Positions 51,295 to 62,785 of a DNA stretch of 64,000 nucleotides are shown piece by piece. The position numbers and the translations under genes were made by a program. Within the stretch, counting starts at the first letter, position 1, and each line of letters opens with the position of its first letter. Location of the stretch: contig NW_019773565.1 in the NCBI RefSeq assembly GCF_001039355.2, positions 1 to 64,000 on the forward strand, in the 5' to 3' direction. The DNA comes from Lingula anatina (Eukaryota > Brachiopoda > Lingulata > Lingulida > Lingulidae). The notes under the pieces were generated by a model. The model saw only the letters and a list, made by a program, of their open reading frames with translations, searched no databases and was not told where the DNA came from.

Positions 51295-53572
51295 CAGTAT
51301 CCTCAGAGGCTTAAACCGTCTTCTGTCGTCGACGAATGAATCTGTTCTACTTGTGGCGCATTTTTATGTCTTTCCAGCAGCGCAACACCAGGAAATACAT
51401 AAATTTAACAGACAGAAGCTCACGAAGATTTTGCATTTAAAATGATAAATAATACACTGAATAGTTGTATTAACTCGTAACTTGCACATCGTTTTTTTTT
51501 TCTGACATACTGGTACTCGCCTGGTATCACCTTGGTGGATACACCGTGGGTGGAGACAATTTTGAATAACTCGTATAATAAACGTGTTTATATGATTGGC
51601 ACGGGGAGAGAGAGAAAGAGAGAGAGAGAGGGGGGGGGCAATGTTACCAGTTGCTCTGCTCTCTTGTAAACGTGACCTAGTGATCGCAACTGAGGAGGAA
51701 TTCAACTTAGGATATAATCGTCAGTTGGGACTAACAAATCTTATCTTAGCATTGCACCAAGAGTGATTGGGTAGAACATGAACGTTTATCACTGGCAGAT
51801 CCTGGGCCCCGTATCTCGAAAGCTTCGCTATGTTGCGCACGTTCGCAAGAGTCTCTGTTCCATAACTCGTCCTTACTCGTCCCATATAATACATTGAAGC
51901 CTCTATTTGATATAGCGATTCGCAATACCCGATGCTTTCGAGATACGGGGCCCTGGTGGTGGACAGAGGGTCACATTCCCCCACTCCCAGTCTCGACTTT
52001 GATCGAGAGTTGGATTGCATATATATACAAATTATGAACGGTAAATTTTCCAGTCGTCACGTGCACACACTAAACCAGTCTGGTCCGGAGCAGGAGTGAC
52101 GGAAGCCTTATACAACCTTGTATATTTGCAGGCTAGTCACATAGTCTTATTTTGTATATCATAAATTATTTGACTGAATCACGGTTTCCCAAATTTAGCA
52201 ACATCCCCCTGGATACAACTGATACAATAGTGCCTATTTTTCTGATTTTTTACTGCTTTGTTCAAATTGTTTTGTTGCATTAATTAGTTTGGTACATGCA
52301 TTGCAATTTGAATTAAAGAGATTATATTGTACGTTTTATTTAAAAGACGTATCATGGACTATAAGAAAAAAAAACCTATGTTGGCTTTATTTAGAAAACA
52401 ACAATTTGCTCGAACAGATACCCGCCTTTTAGTTCCGATACTGCGCTGGAATACATTTTTTTAAACACCGGTTCTTAAAAATGCGAGACTAGCAACCGGA
52501 TAATGATTGTATGTATGCCTTTTATTCTCTGTATTTCTGTCTTAAATAAAATCCGTATCAACACCTTCTTTCGGATAAAATTGCACGGGAAATGCGAAAG
52601 ATGAAAAGTAGAATTAAGACAACAAAATCACATACACTGCTGCTTTAGTAACAGCTATTTTCATTTCCCATTGCCCCTCTGTTGTTACTTCGTAAATTCA
52701 CCTTAAAGAAAGAAAAATAATTTGGCAACAGATTAAATTTTTCTCAACGATTCATATTTTTGGGATAAATTTATAGTTTGCTTTTATTCTTCCCATCTTT
52801 GTCTTTTGACGCTAAGGTTAAGTTTGTGTTTTAGTTGTTACTAGCTTGTCCACAACACAAGTTATTGGTTTGAAAAAAGATTTCACCCCTTAATGTTATT
52901 TGGATGCTGTATGAATAATAAACAGGAAGACACGTGTCATGTTAAACAAAGGTGTGTTTATTCCACGAAATTCTACGTGTCTCCATTAAGCTCAAAACAG
53001 TAAACAAGTTAAGGAAATACTTTCCACAGAGTATTTTATGACATTCAGGAAATGTCTTCTAAGACTGATTTCACTAAAGACTCACATAGATCAACTGATC
53101 ACATATGTTTAAAAAGACTGAATACAATTTAGAATTGATTCAGTTTTATTTTTCTGAATATTTTAGACTTGTCAGCTTGCGAAATGCACCTTTATATAGG
53201 GTTTTGGTATGGTACCAATGGTTAAAACAATGAAGGCCTAAAGCCAAATAGAATGACGTCAAGCGAGAACTTCGTGCCCTTGAAGTTAGAAAGACACAGA
53301 GTGTCATTTTGCATTCAATTTATAAAAAAATATAGGATATGTTTTCCACAGGCCAAACATTAGTGTACATAGTATAGGTAGCGTGAAATAAATAAATACC
53401 GGTACAGGGGGAATATCATTTACTAGTGTAGAGATCATTTAATTTTATTTAGGGCCTATTTTCTTTTATCATCGTTTGTATCATTTTTCTTAGATACAAA
53501 CTTATAATTCATCCTCACATGCGCAGTATTGAAGGATTTTGAATCAGGTGTGCGGTATTTGGTTTTATGATT
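51295..53572. other. intergenic with MITE copy 2
   Basis: It holds a GA-rich tract at 51604-51640 and the MITE at 51801-51956, then AT-rich sequence without recognisable genes to 53572. Confidence 0.5.
51801..51956. mobile_element. short MITE, CCTGGGCCCCGTAT family, copy 2
   Basis: A 156-bp element with terminal inverted repeats CCTGGGCCCCGTATCTCGAA and its near-exact complement. It shares its ends and part of its interior with 47743-47885. Confidence 0.75.
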
Positions 53573-53754
53573 CTAATTAGGACAAGGAAATGTGCCTTCA
53601 CGTACGCAGCCGCACCTCAGTGGGTCGAATGCGCTGCCGGGTATGCACGTCTTGGTTGTGGGGACACCTGGCGGGCCTTGGACAAACTGCTTGCATTGGG
53701 TATTTGCAATCACCAGGTAGTTGTTGCCAAACACTGTACAATTAGTCGCCGCGA
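53573..53754 (-). pseudogene. orphan CBM14-like exon Z of the cysteine-rich family
   Basis: The minus-strand acceptor (tttcacag) opens in the same phase as exon 2 of genes X and Y (V-A-A start). The domain follows: NCTVFGNNYLVIANTQCKQF, then CIPGSAFDPLRCGCV and FPCPN, stop TAG at 53575-53573. Cysteine spacing is C-x14-C-x15-C-x10-C-x-C-x7-C. Where X and Y have a GTGAGT donor, this exon has tAGAATC, so splicing on is not possible and it ends at the stop. No signal-peptide exon is seen next to it. It may be a decayed copy or an alternative last exon of gene Y. Confidence 0.55.
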
Positions 53755-53937
53755 CTGTGAAAAATAAAAGAGAAATATTTAATATTTTTAAAACATTTTT
53801 TTTTATAATAATAAACGTACTGATTTATTTTAGTTAGCTATTTTACTTATCTGAATAAATACTTGAAAAGTACCAGTAGGCCTAAGTATAATGTATTTTG
53901 TTTACATGCCAATGATAATTGTACCACAAAAAAAAAA

Positions 53938-53997
53938 AAATAAATAAATAAATAAATAAATAAAATAAAATAAAAATAAATAAATAAATAAATAAAA
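53938..53997 (+). repeat. (AAAT)n microsatellite
   Basis: AAAT units with a few AAAAT interruptions between exon Z and gene Y. Confidence 0.85.
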
Positions 53998-54068
53998 ATT
54001 ACAAAAAGCATGTAGCAGGTTGCTACACAGGTAGGCCTATATCCAGAGATTCGTTAGTATTCGTATTT

Positions 54069-56077
54069 TTAGTTAGATGACTGGCGCTTACGTGAGGGGC
54101 ACTGGGCTGCGCTGACACACTGTCCACCCAAGGAAAGCGGTCTGCTTGGCGGGCACTGACATCTTGCTACACACTGCTTATTACGGCAAGGTGGGTTGGG
54201 GTCGCGGCATGTCTTGGTACAGGCGGAGCCACATGCGCTCCATACTTGACCGGAGTCAGGTATGCACTGGTCACCTATATCAAAATAATAATAGTAATAA
54301 TAATAATAATAACTAAGTGTACACCCACTCACTGACGTGATATTCTGAGAGAGAGAGAGAGAGAGAGAGTGAGAGGGAGGGAGAGAAAGACACTGAGAGA
54401 GAGGCGCACCTGGTTGCTCTGGTCGAATGTGACAGATAAAGTAGCAGTAGCTGCCCCCATGTCCTGCCCAGCAGCCAGCACTGGTGCCGCAGTCACTGAA
54501 TATGTTCTGCACCGCCACGGTAGTGAGGCCCATACACTTCGACACACATGAGATGTATTTGGGCGTAGACGTGTAGTTGAAAGCTGAAAAATGAACTGAT
54601 TTCTGTACATCAACCAACCGGCCAACATATAGGGCCTATAAATAAATAAATGAGCGAGAAAATTAAACTAATTGATTTTATTTTTATAGACGGATAACGT
54701 AATATATGCCCAACCAGGGAATTATGTCGGATATAATTCCCTGGCCCAACAAAAGGATAGTTGAATAAATGGATAAGATCATTANCAATCCAGTAAATAC
54801 TTCGCGGCCAGGCGATCCTTCGTATCCATGCAAGCAGGTTAATTTTCATCTGCCTTCTTCCTCGCCGGTGTTTATTGTTTGCCTGTCGTACATTTGCTGA
54901 TACACTGTTTTACGCGCATTTTATTTTTCTGGTGTTGACTTTTGTAAAGAGTGTTTCCTTTTTCTTTTTGTTATCTTTCTTCCCTTCTTCGAAGGAGTCT
55001 CAACTAATTCAGCCTCCTGTTCCATGTGCTTTCCCGGCAGCTTGAACTAGTTTTAACTAGGTCGCAATACGAGAATCTCGCGATATCCGGAAGTCTAGAG
55101 AGCTCAATAATGAAAATGGAGGTGGTTGTTGGTAAACCTCCGCTTAAGCGGAGGTTTTCTTTTTATTGTATTTTCCAAAAATGTTACAGAGCGATGGCGA
55201 GTGCCGGGAATGATAGATTAAAGGTTGGTAAATCGCGGAAAAGTACTGTTAACCTCAGGATAAATCGGGATAAATCAATTTTGGCGCGAAAATCCTCTTT
55301 TGTGTCCTTTTAAGCCTTTGTCAGAAATAGATAAATAGGCCTAAGTAAATGGATAAATTTATTAATTAGAAATAACATATACTCGTACGTTAAGATACAA
55401 ACCGGTGCGGATAAATATAGGCCTATACATATTACTATTTGCTATGGAATAAGTTCATAATCGATTGGCTTATTAAAAGTTTCATTATCAAACCAAACAA
55501 ATGAGACAAGACTCACTAAGAGGACAAGAGAATTCTGTTTTCCAGTTACAGGCGCATACTTCGACGTCAAAGGCCAGGTGCTTCCCACACCTCTTTAGCC
55601 TGTACTGGTACCTGCTGCCCTCTATTGCCTCCTGGGAGAAATCTTGGCAGTGTGTGTTCGGCACCGGGAAGAAAACAGTCCCATACTTTTCGCAAGAACT
55701 CTTGGAGCTTTGCGCGACTACAAAAAGGTGTCATATTACCGAATAATAATGTGCCACATTGACTGTCATACATAAATTCTAGGCATTCTCGGGTCACGGT
55801 TAAAATTAAGCAAAGTGAACCAACACACTAATAACGAACAGAAATTACCAATGAAGGTTGATCCATTTAAGGAATATAATATAAAGATTTATGACCTCAA
55901 AGATCACTTTGACTGGTCACTTTGAATTTTCGACTGACGCCACAGCAGATTTACATTTTACCAATATCTCTAACGAAAGTGAAATACGAGCTGATTTATT
56001 ACAGCTGTAACACCAATACCTGCGTTTTCGAGGAGCGCCTCTGCTAGGATCACTGCAAAGTAAAACATCCAGCTCAT
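54069..56077 (-). CDS. secreted cysteine-rich protein Y with TIL-like C-terminus
   Basis: Minus-strand exons: 56077-56020 (signal peptide MSWMFYFAVILAEALLENA), 55717-55517 (CBM14-like domain, GTVFFPVPNTHCQDFSQEA and LAFDVEVCACNW), 54583-54410 (unfamiliar six-Cys domain, NYTSTPKYISCVSKC, IFSDCGTSAGCW, PEQPG) and 54274-54069 (ten-Cys region, CGSACTKTC, CQCPP, stop). All junctions are phase 1; 639 bases, 212 aa. Cysteine spacings in the first two domains are identical to gene X. The last exon resembles trypsin-inhibitor-like (TIL) domains, which inhibit serine proteases, by its C-x3-C-x3-C and CxC pattern. It is likely an extracellular matrix, mucus or defence protein; the exact role is unknown. 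An N lies at 54785 inside intron 2. Confidence 0.75.
54343..54400 (+). repeat. (GA)n-rich tract in gene Y intron 3
   Basis: An imperfect GA repeat next to the exon 3 donor of gene Y. Confidence 0.8.
55125..55290. repeat. RTE-tail-related palindrome in gene Y intron 2
   Basis: gtaaacctccgcttaagcgg with its inverted partner forms a short hairpin, followed by ggttggtaaatcgcggaaaa, which resembles sequence in the repeats at 56391 and 58118. Confidence 0.4.
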
Positions 56078-56390
56078 CTTTTCTTTTCGCGGTCTTGCTT
56101 AATCTCGATCTTTTAATGGCAGTCGTGGTTTTTATGCAGTGTTTTATAGATATTTCTTGCGAGTTAATTAGCTTGGGATGGGTATTACCCACGATTTATT
56201 TCTCTTTTTTATTTTTGTGCGTGTGTATCTTTCTTGCTACTTATTCAGTTGAGGTTATGTAAATTTACACCATGAATAATACTAACGATTCTGTAATATT
56301 TGCGACTGCTTGGGGAAGAAATGTTGGCCCACTTTCACCCTCTTGACAGTTGAAGCTTTGACAGTACATGGCCATCAAGGTCAAGAAAGA

Positions 56391-56575
56391 TCAAGAGATT
56401 ATTACAAAAAAAAAAAAAAAAAAAAAAACTTTTTTGAAAAAAAAAAACAAAAAACAAGGGACTAACTTTGAATGTAGAAATGGATTCATTAAGCGTTGGT
56501 AAGTACGGGGGAATTGCTGTTAACCCCAGAAAAAATCTTTTTTTTTTTTTTTTTGTTATCCTTTTAATGTATCAC
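56391..56575 (+). repeat. interspersed repeat, copy 1 (copy 2 at 58118-58290)
   Basis: gagattattac, a poly-A run, then aactttgaatgtagaaatgg and aaccccagaaaaa recur at 58118-58290. Together with the tail at 59270 this suggests fragments of one RTE-like family. Confidence 0.6.
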
Positions 56576-57372
56576 AGCCTTCTCTTTTGTTGCATATTTG
56601 CAAGAGTGGGCCAAAATTCAGGGTTGCCGGTGTAACACGGATTTGATGAAATGCGGAAAGTGGTTCAACGAATTTAGCATGGATAACATACAGTTTATAT
56701 AGCATGTCAATAGCTTCTGATGCATCCTTGTTGGAGATAATAACATTACACAGGGAGATAATGATTATCACATTAACATTATCTATGCATTTACGTACAT
56801 GTCTGTTTTTGCTATCTATGTATTGGTGTTATGAGATAGGTCGTAGAGAAAATGAGATGCCCATTGAAGTTGCATTAGATATGGCCTACGTATCCGGATG
56901 TTGTTCTTGACGTGAAAATTTAATTTAAATTATATTTCGATATTTTCACAAGCTTTGGATGAAACAGTACCTTTTCTTAGACAACCAAATTTAATGAATG
57001 TTTACGAGGTAAATTACAACAAATATTATGTATGATAATTAGAAAAAATTGACGATATTTAACCGGTATGGGCAAAGGGCAGGTCCGCCAGGATCTCCGA
57101 CAGCAAGGTGTGATCCTCTGCTTTGGCTTTTACTAAAGTTTTGGTTGTGTAATAAAAAATTATACAAATAATAATGAAAGCTACTGGCCCTGATAAAAGG
57201 GTATTTCCCCGCAATCCAAAATTGATAAATTTATCAATAAGTTACATATAAACAATATGTCGCGTATTATCTTTCTTTCTGTTATTCATTAACATGTGAT
57301 TTGATAAAGTGTCTACGTATGCAGCCTTCTCTTGACTGTTCTGACAACTTGCAGTTTCTACCTGATGTTGCC
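56576..57372. other. intergenic, upstream of Ig receptor gene
   Basis: It should hold the promoter and 5' UTR of the Ig receptor. No core motif or other gene is recognised. Confidence 0.4.
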
Positions 57373-57564
57373 ATGACGAGGGCTTCGGTTTACGGATGTG
57401 CAATTCTTTTGGCGTTCTGTATTGGTCGGAGTCATACAGGTAAGAACGTCCTAGTGAAATAACAGTAGTGAAATCCATCAGTTGTAGTAAACGCTCATTT
57501 ACTGTGTACTGCCGGTATAAGGGTGTATTAGCTTCTTTAAAAAGGAGCTAAAACCAGGCCCCTT

Positions 57565-57614
<50 letters not shown>

Positions 57615-59527
57615 AAATAAATAAAAATAAAAAAAATAATAATAATTTAACCTCCCTAAGAACTTGGATACCAATTTTACATGCAAACATTACGTTGAGT
57701 TGGATTGATCTACATAGAGCAATAGTGAGCACTATGTGGGCCCATCTTTATATAGAGGTGCCGGTATGGCAATACACACAGCGCGACTAGCCACAGCATT
57801 TGCAGCATTTTCAGCCTGTGAGTTTTAAAGTCGGAAAGAAACTTGAAGGGATAACAATTCTTCATATGAGATCTATATTTCACTATAAATGCATTGTAAA
57901 CAACTCATAGAAATATAATATATTCTATTTTGCCACAAAAACGACAGCAATAGTAATTAATCTGAAATATGTGCTTGCCATCCGACCATGTAACCTCCAT
58001 AGCTATACTGGTAAAGCTATACTATGTAATAATCTCTTAAGAGTTTAAATTATCGCACCTCATTACAGTGGTCATAAAGTGAATAATGACAGTCACGAGA
58101 ACTGTTATAAAAATCTTAAGAGATTATTACAAAAAAAAAAATTTAGAAAAAAAAACAGGGTCTAACTTTGAATGTAGTAATGGATTCATTGACCATTGGT
58201 AAGTATGTGAAAATTGCTATTTACCCCAGAAAAATTCATTTTTTGGCCAAAATGAACAGTTTGTAACCCTTTAACCGGTATGGCAGGGATGGTTGTCCGT
58301 TGGGAACTGGAGTCCGTTTTCCGTAGGACCCAAAATATAGATCTTCAATCCTAGGTACTGGTTAGGGTTCCTGTCCAATGTAATGGGAAACCTAGGGCAC
58401 TTTGAGTCCTAGCCAGTATTACCCTAGTAATCTTCTGGGACCCTGGGGTTCCATTCCTTAGACCACTATTCCTGTCGCACCTGCACCTGCGCTGTACAAC
58501 GATGAACGTATGCTTGGTATGAAAGAGTCACAATCAACACTCTGAACTTCAGGGTGATTTTTTCGTTCATGGTGGCTGAGATGACCTTTCCAAGAACAGA
58601 GTTATCAGTTTGAGTAGATCATGCGCTAGTGAGTCTGACTACCTGTGAATTACTTTTACTGGTTAATGTTCAACGCCATCTCATGCTTGGTAATTATGAA
58701 ACGCTATCTGAAATACAAAGTGCACTCGGCATCTATTTATCGACCTTCCAAGAATCGACTTACGTGTTTCAATAGACCAGTGCTCGTGACTGTTATTATA
58801 TACACTTTATGATCACTGTAATAAGGTGCGATAATTTCAAATAAAAAACTTGAAACTCGGTTAGAATTGTGAATATAGATCTTACGAAGTACGAAGAATA
58901 GAATGCCTCTTCATGTAACTGAACTTACATTTAGTGGTCAAAAATGTTTTATAAAGTTCTGCCGCAGCTTGTAAAAAAAATTAATTTTGATTTGCGGTTA
59001 TATTGGGAGCTGTTTAACAACTACCAGGGTGTTATTGCATTATCTTTACATCGATAACCGACATGTCGAAATAAGTAGGGCCTATGTCATCTCTGTAGGG
59101 CTTTTCGTTATCAAATGTAATCATTTAAATCGTGTTTTAGTTGACAAATAACATGCATGGGAGACAAAAGTCCATGTTCTGTACAGAAATAGAACTTCTG
59201 CAGAATGACAGAAATGACATTTTAAAAATTCTTTATTAAGCTCCCGATGTTGATAAAAAATAAAATCAATGAAAGCTAGAAAAGCACTCCGAGAGAGCAG
59301 ACCTCCGCCAAGGCAGCAATTTATTATTATTATTATTGATTATTGATTGATTATTGATCCGAATCACCACCAAAAACTAATCATCTCTTCCCTACCCCAC
59401 TTCTGACAGTTCCTGAAAATTTCATTAAAATCAGTCCATGACATTTTGAGTTATGTTGATGACAGACAAACAGACAAACAAACAGGGGTGAAAACATAAC
59501 CTCCTTGGCGGAGGTAGTTAATATAGA

Positions 59528-59564
<37 letters not shown>

Positions 59565-61211
59565 TTTGGAAATGAACAAAGAATAAATAAATGTATAGTT
59601 ATTATTACTACTGTAAAAATGAATAAAATACAATACAATGAATATTACAATTTACAGGGCACTTTTACTGGCGATATTGCTGATCTCAAATTGTATATCT
59701 TATCATGAAAATGACAACATTTTTATGGCATTTATTCAGTCCTGTCGATAAGAACATCTGGAGTGTTCAGGAGGACGTGGTGGTATTTGCGTCCAGCCAG
59801 GCACTCAAAAATTAAAATATTTAATATAAATAAAAATGGTATAAAAATCGAATTCAAGTGCAGGTTGGGGTCAAAAATGATTTGCACGTAGGTGAAAATT
59901 ACTTATGTTCTTGAGGGAAATGCGATTTGGGGGGATAACTCCTACAGTATACGGTGTACAATAAAGTATCACACTGAGGCACTGAACTTCCTGGTATGGA
60001 ACACGAAACTTTTACTCGACACTTGCATTTGTTGAGGTCGTTTATTTACAAGTTTATCTTTTTTTTTTTACAATTTGATACTATTTGTAACAATTTCAAC
60101 TACAGTAACAGAATTATATATTTTACAAGAAAGTAATTTAAAGTTATAAGCCTGACTTTATCATTTGTAATTTGACTAATAAAGTGTTCGTTTGGCTAAA
60201 AAAAAAATTCCAAGAGAAATTTGGCTAAAGCAAAACAATTCATACCACTACCCCAGATACTGTATAATAGTTGATACTACTTGTATCTGGAGCACCGTAC
60301 TCATTACGAATTTATTCCAGTTGGTGAGAAGGGCTGTGACTTCGACCAACCGGTCTTTGTCAGCCCGCACTGCAGAGAAAGGTATTGTGCTTGGAAATAC
60401 GACGCCGTAGTGGGAGAGAATGTCACTCTAGTCTGCACGGTGAATTATACGGTAAGCTAGGAAAAACCTCAAAGGTAAAGTTGGCGTGAGTTGTACGGAT
60501 CTAAATTTTCGAAATTGACTTTTTTTGCAAGAGTGGACGCATGGAAATATCTGACGTCTAGAATACCAATGTCATATGACCTGCTGAGTTAATATAAATA
60601 AGATGAAAAGAAATTCACAAACACCCGGAAGTTTCATCAATACACAACTTTCCTGTCAAAATTAAGTTTTATTTCATACGAAATATTTGCTTTATTATCT
60701 ATTGTTCATTTTTGAGAGGCTGTGTCACTATAAAAGTTGAGAATCATACTGGTAAGTCTATAAAATACATATACCATTGCATTTTTCGAAAAAGAATTGC
60801 GGTTCCTCTGGCACCACCTGATGGATCCAACAGATATTTTGGCAATTTAAGGATTTTTTGCAATTTATCTGACCAGGCTGACAGTGGTAGCTCGTTGTAC
60901 TTGTCTTACGCCAGCTGCAGACAGCCCTGCTCCCCTCTGCGGCAAGACTGCCCAAGTAACAAGACTTTGCCATGCCGCATAAGCCACGTTATTAGAGCTG
61001 TGAAAGAGATTGACGAGGACAGATGGACTTGTTCTGTGCACCATCCGCAATGCTTGAATCATAATTCTATAGAGTTGAAACTTAATGTTAGGCGTGCGTA
61101 TTTTTCTATTCTCTCTCTCTCACTCTCTCTCTCTCTCTCAGTTTAAAGATGTGTGATGTGTAAATTTCCATACACATAAGTGTAGATTTGTGTTACTTAT
61201 AGTCTAAAATA

Positions 61212-61248
<37 letters not shown>

Positions 61249-62215
61249 TGTCCAAAACTATCTTGCATATACATATGAGTGTTCTCACTTTTTTTCTCGT
61301 TTTTCATCGTCTTTGATGGCATTACAAGCAACGGCGTTGGTCTCAACTGTTTCTTCTTGCAGCACAGAAAGCTATCAAGTTAGACAAGTCACCTGTCAAC
61401 CACACTGTTAAGGTTGGTGAGACGGTGTCTTTTGACTCGTATGCCGAAGGATACCCGGAACCAACCCCTGAATGGTGGCACGATGGTTTGTTCATGGCCT
61501 CATCGCCACATATTGATATGGATGATAATGGTAAGTATACCAGATATCTGTTAAAATGTTAATTTAATTATTTGTCACACAATTTTTTTCAAATAATGCA
61601 CAGGGTAGTGGGAGTGACTAAAATATTGCTGTATATGCGTGAATAGTGGGAGTCCCGTTCGTAAAAAGTGATTCACGGTTTATTGCTCGCGTAACCAATG
61701 ATAAATTTTCATCCACACGCACTATGAAGGGTGCCATCGAAGGTGTAACGCCTTTCTGGTTGTCAAGTTTATAACATTGTGAAGGTACGGTAGCTCACAA
61801 ATGAAGAAAATTGTTTCTCTAGGGGAGGGGGGACGACATTATAACATGCGTTATGTAAGGACAATACATTGGCCTGTAAACCTGTAGTAAAGATACTTAC
61901 TAACATAACCAGTTTTCAGTGAAATACTAATTGGATAACTTAAAAAACCCAGCTAGTGTTCACCTTAAAACAAACTGTTGCAGTACTTCTGTCACCCCCT
62001 GTACATGCATATGTAATATCAAAATATTTTTTGAGTTTCTTTAACTTTTGCATCGGGAAGGCTACTGAACACATTTTTATTTAACACCCCACCCATCATC
62101 ATTATTATTATTATTATTATTATTATTGTTGTTGTTGTTGTTGTTATTTTTTTAAAAAAATACGTTTTTATGTCATGAAGGTGATTCTCGCACTCAATTT
62201 CTTATAAATGATAAC

Positions 62216-62284
<69 letters not shown>

Positions 62285-62747
62285 TTGCTGTCAATATCAG
62301 TTGGATTGTACATTGGGTTTTAAAATCTGATACTTGGCAACTTTGCACTTTACACGTTTGAGACAAATGTATGTATAAATTAAAAAACGGAACCCACTGC
62401 CAATTTTCTTTTTAAAGGTATCGTTTTATTCCAAATCAGTGCATTGACTAAATTGTTTTTAAATTAACAACCTGGTGAGTCGATGAATTGAGAATATTAT
62501 TAGGGGAAGGCACACATACACGTATGTATACACGCACTTGTGAAAAGACATATTTTGAAGCGAATTTCATAACTTTGGACTATTTTAGGTACGATTACCA
62601 TACATAACGTTTCCAAAGACGACGCAGGCGTCTATAGGGTAACGTGGGAGGGAAAGTTTGGTAAAGTAGTGTCTTCTGCCAATCTAGTGGTTGAAGATGA
62701 GCCTTCTCCGGCTGGACATCAGTTTCAGTGGTGGTGGTTGGTAGGAG

Positions 62748-62785
<38 letters not shown>

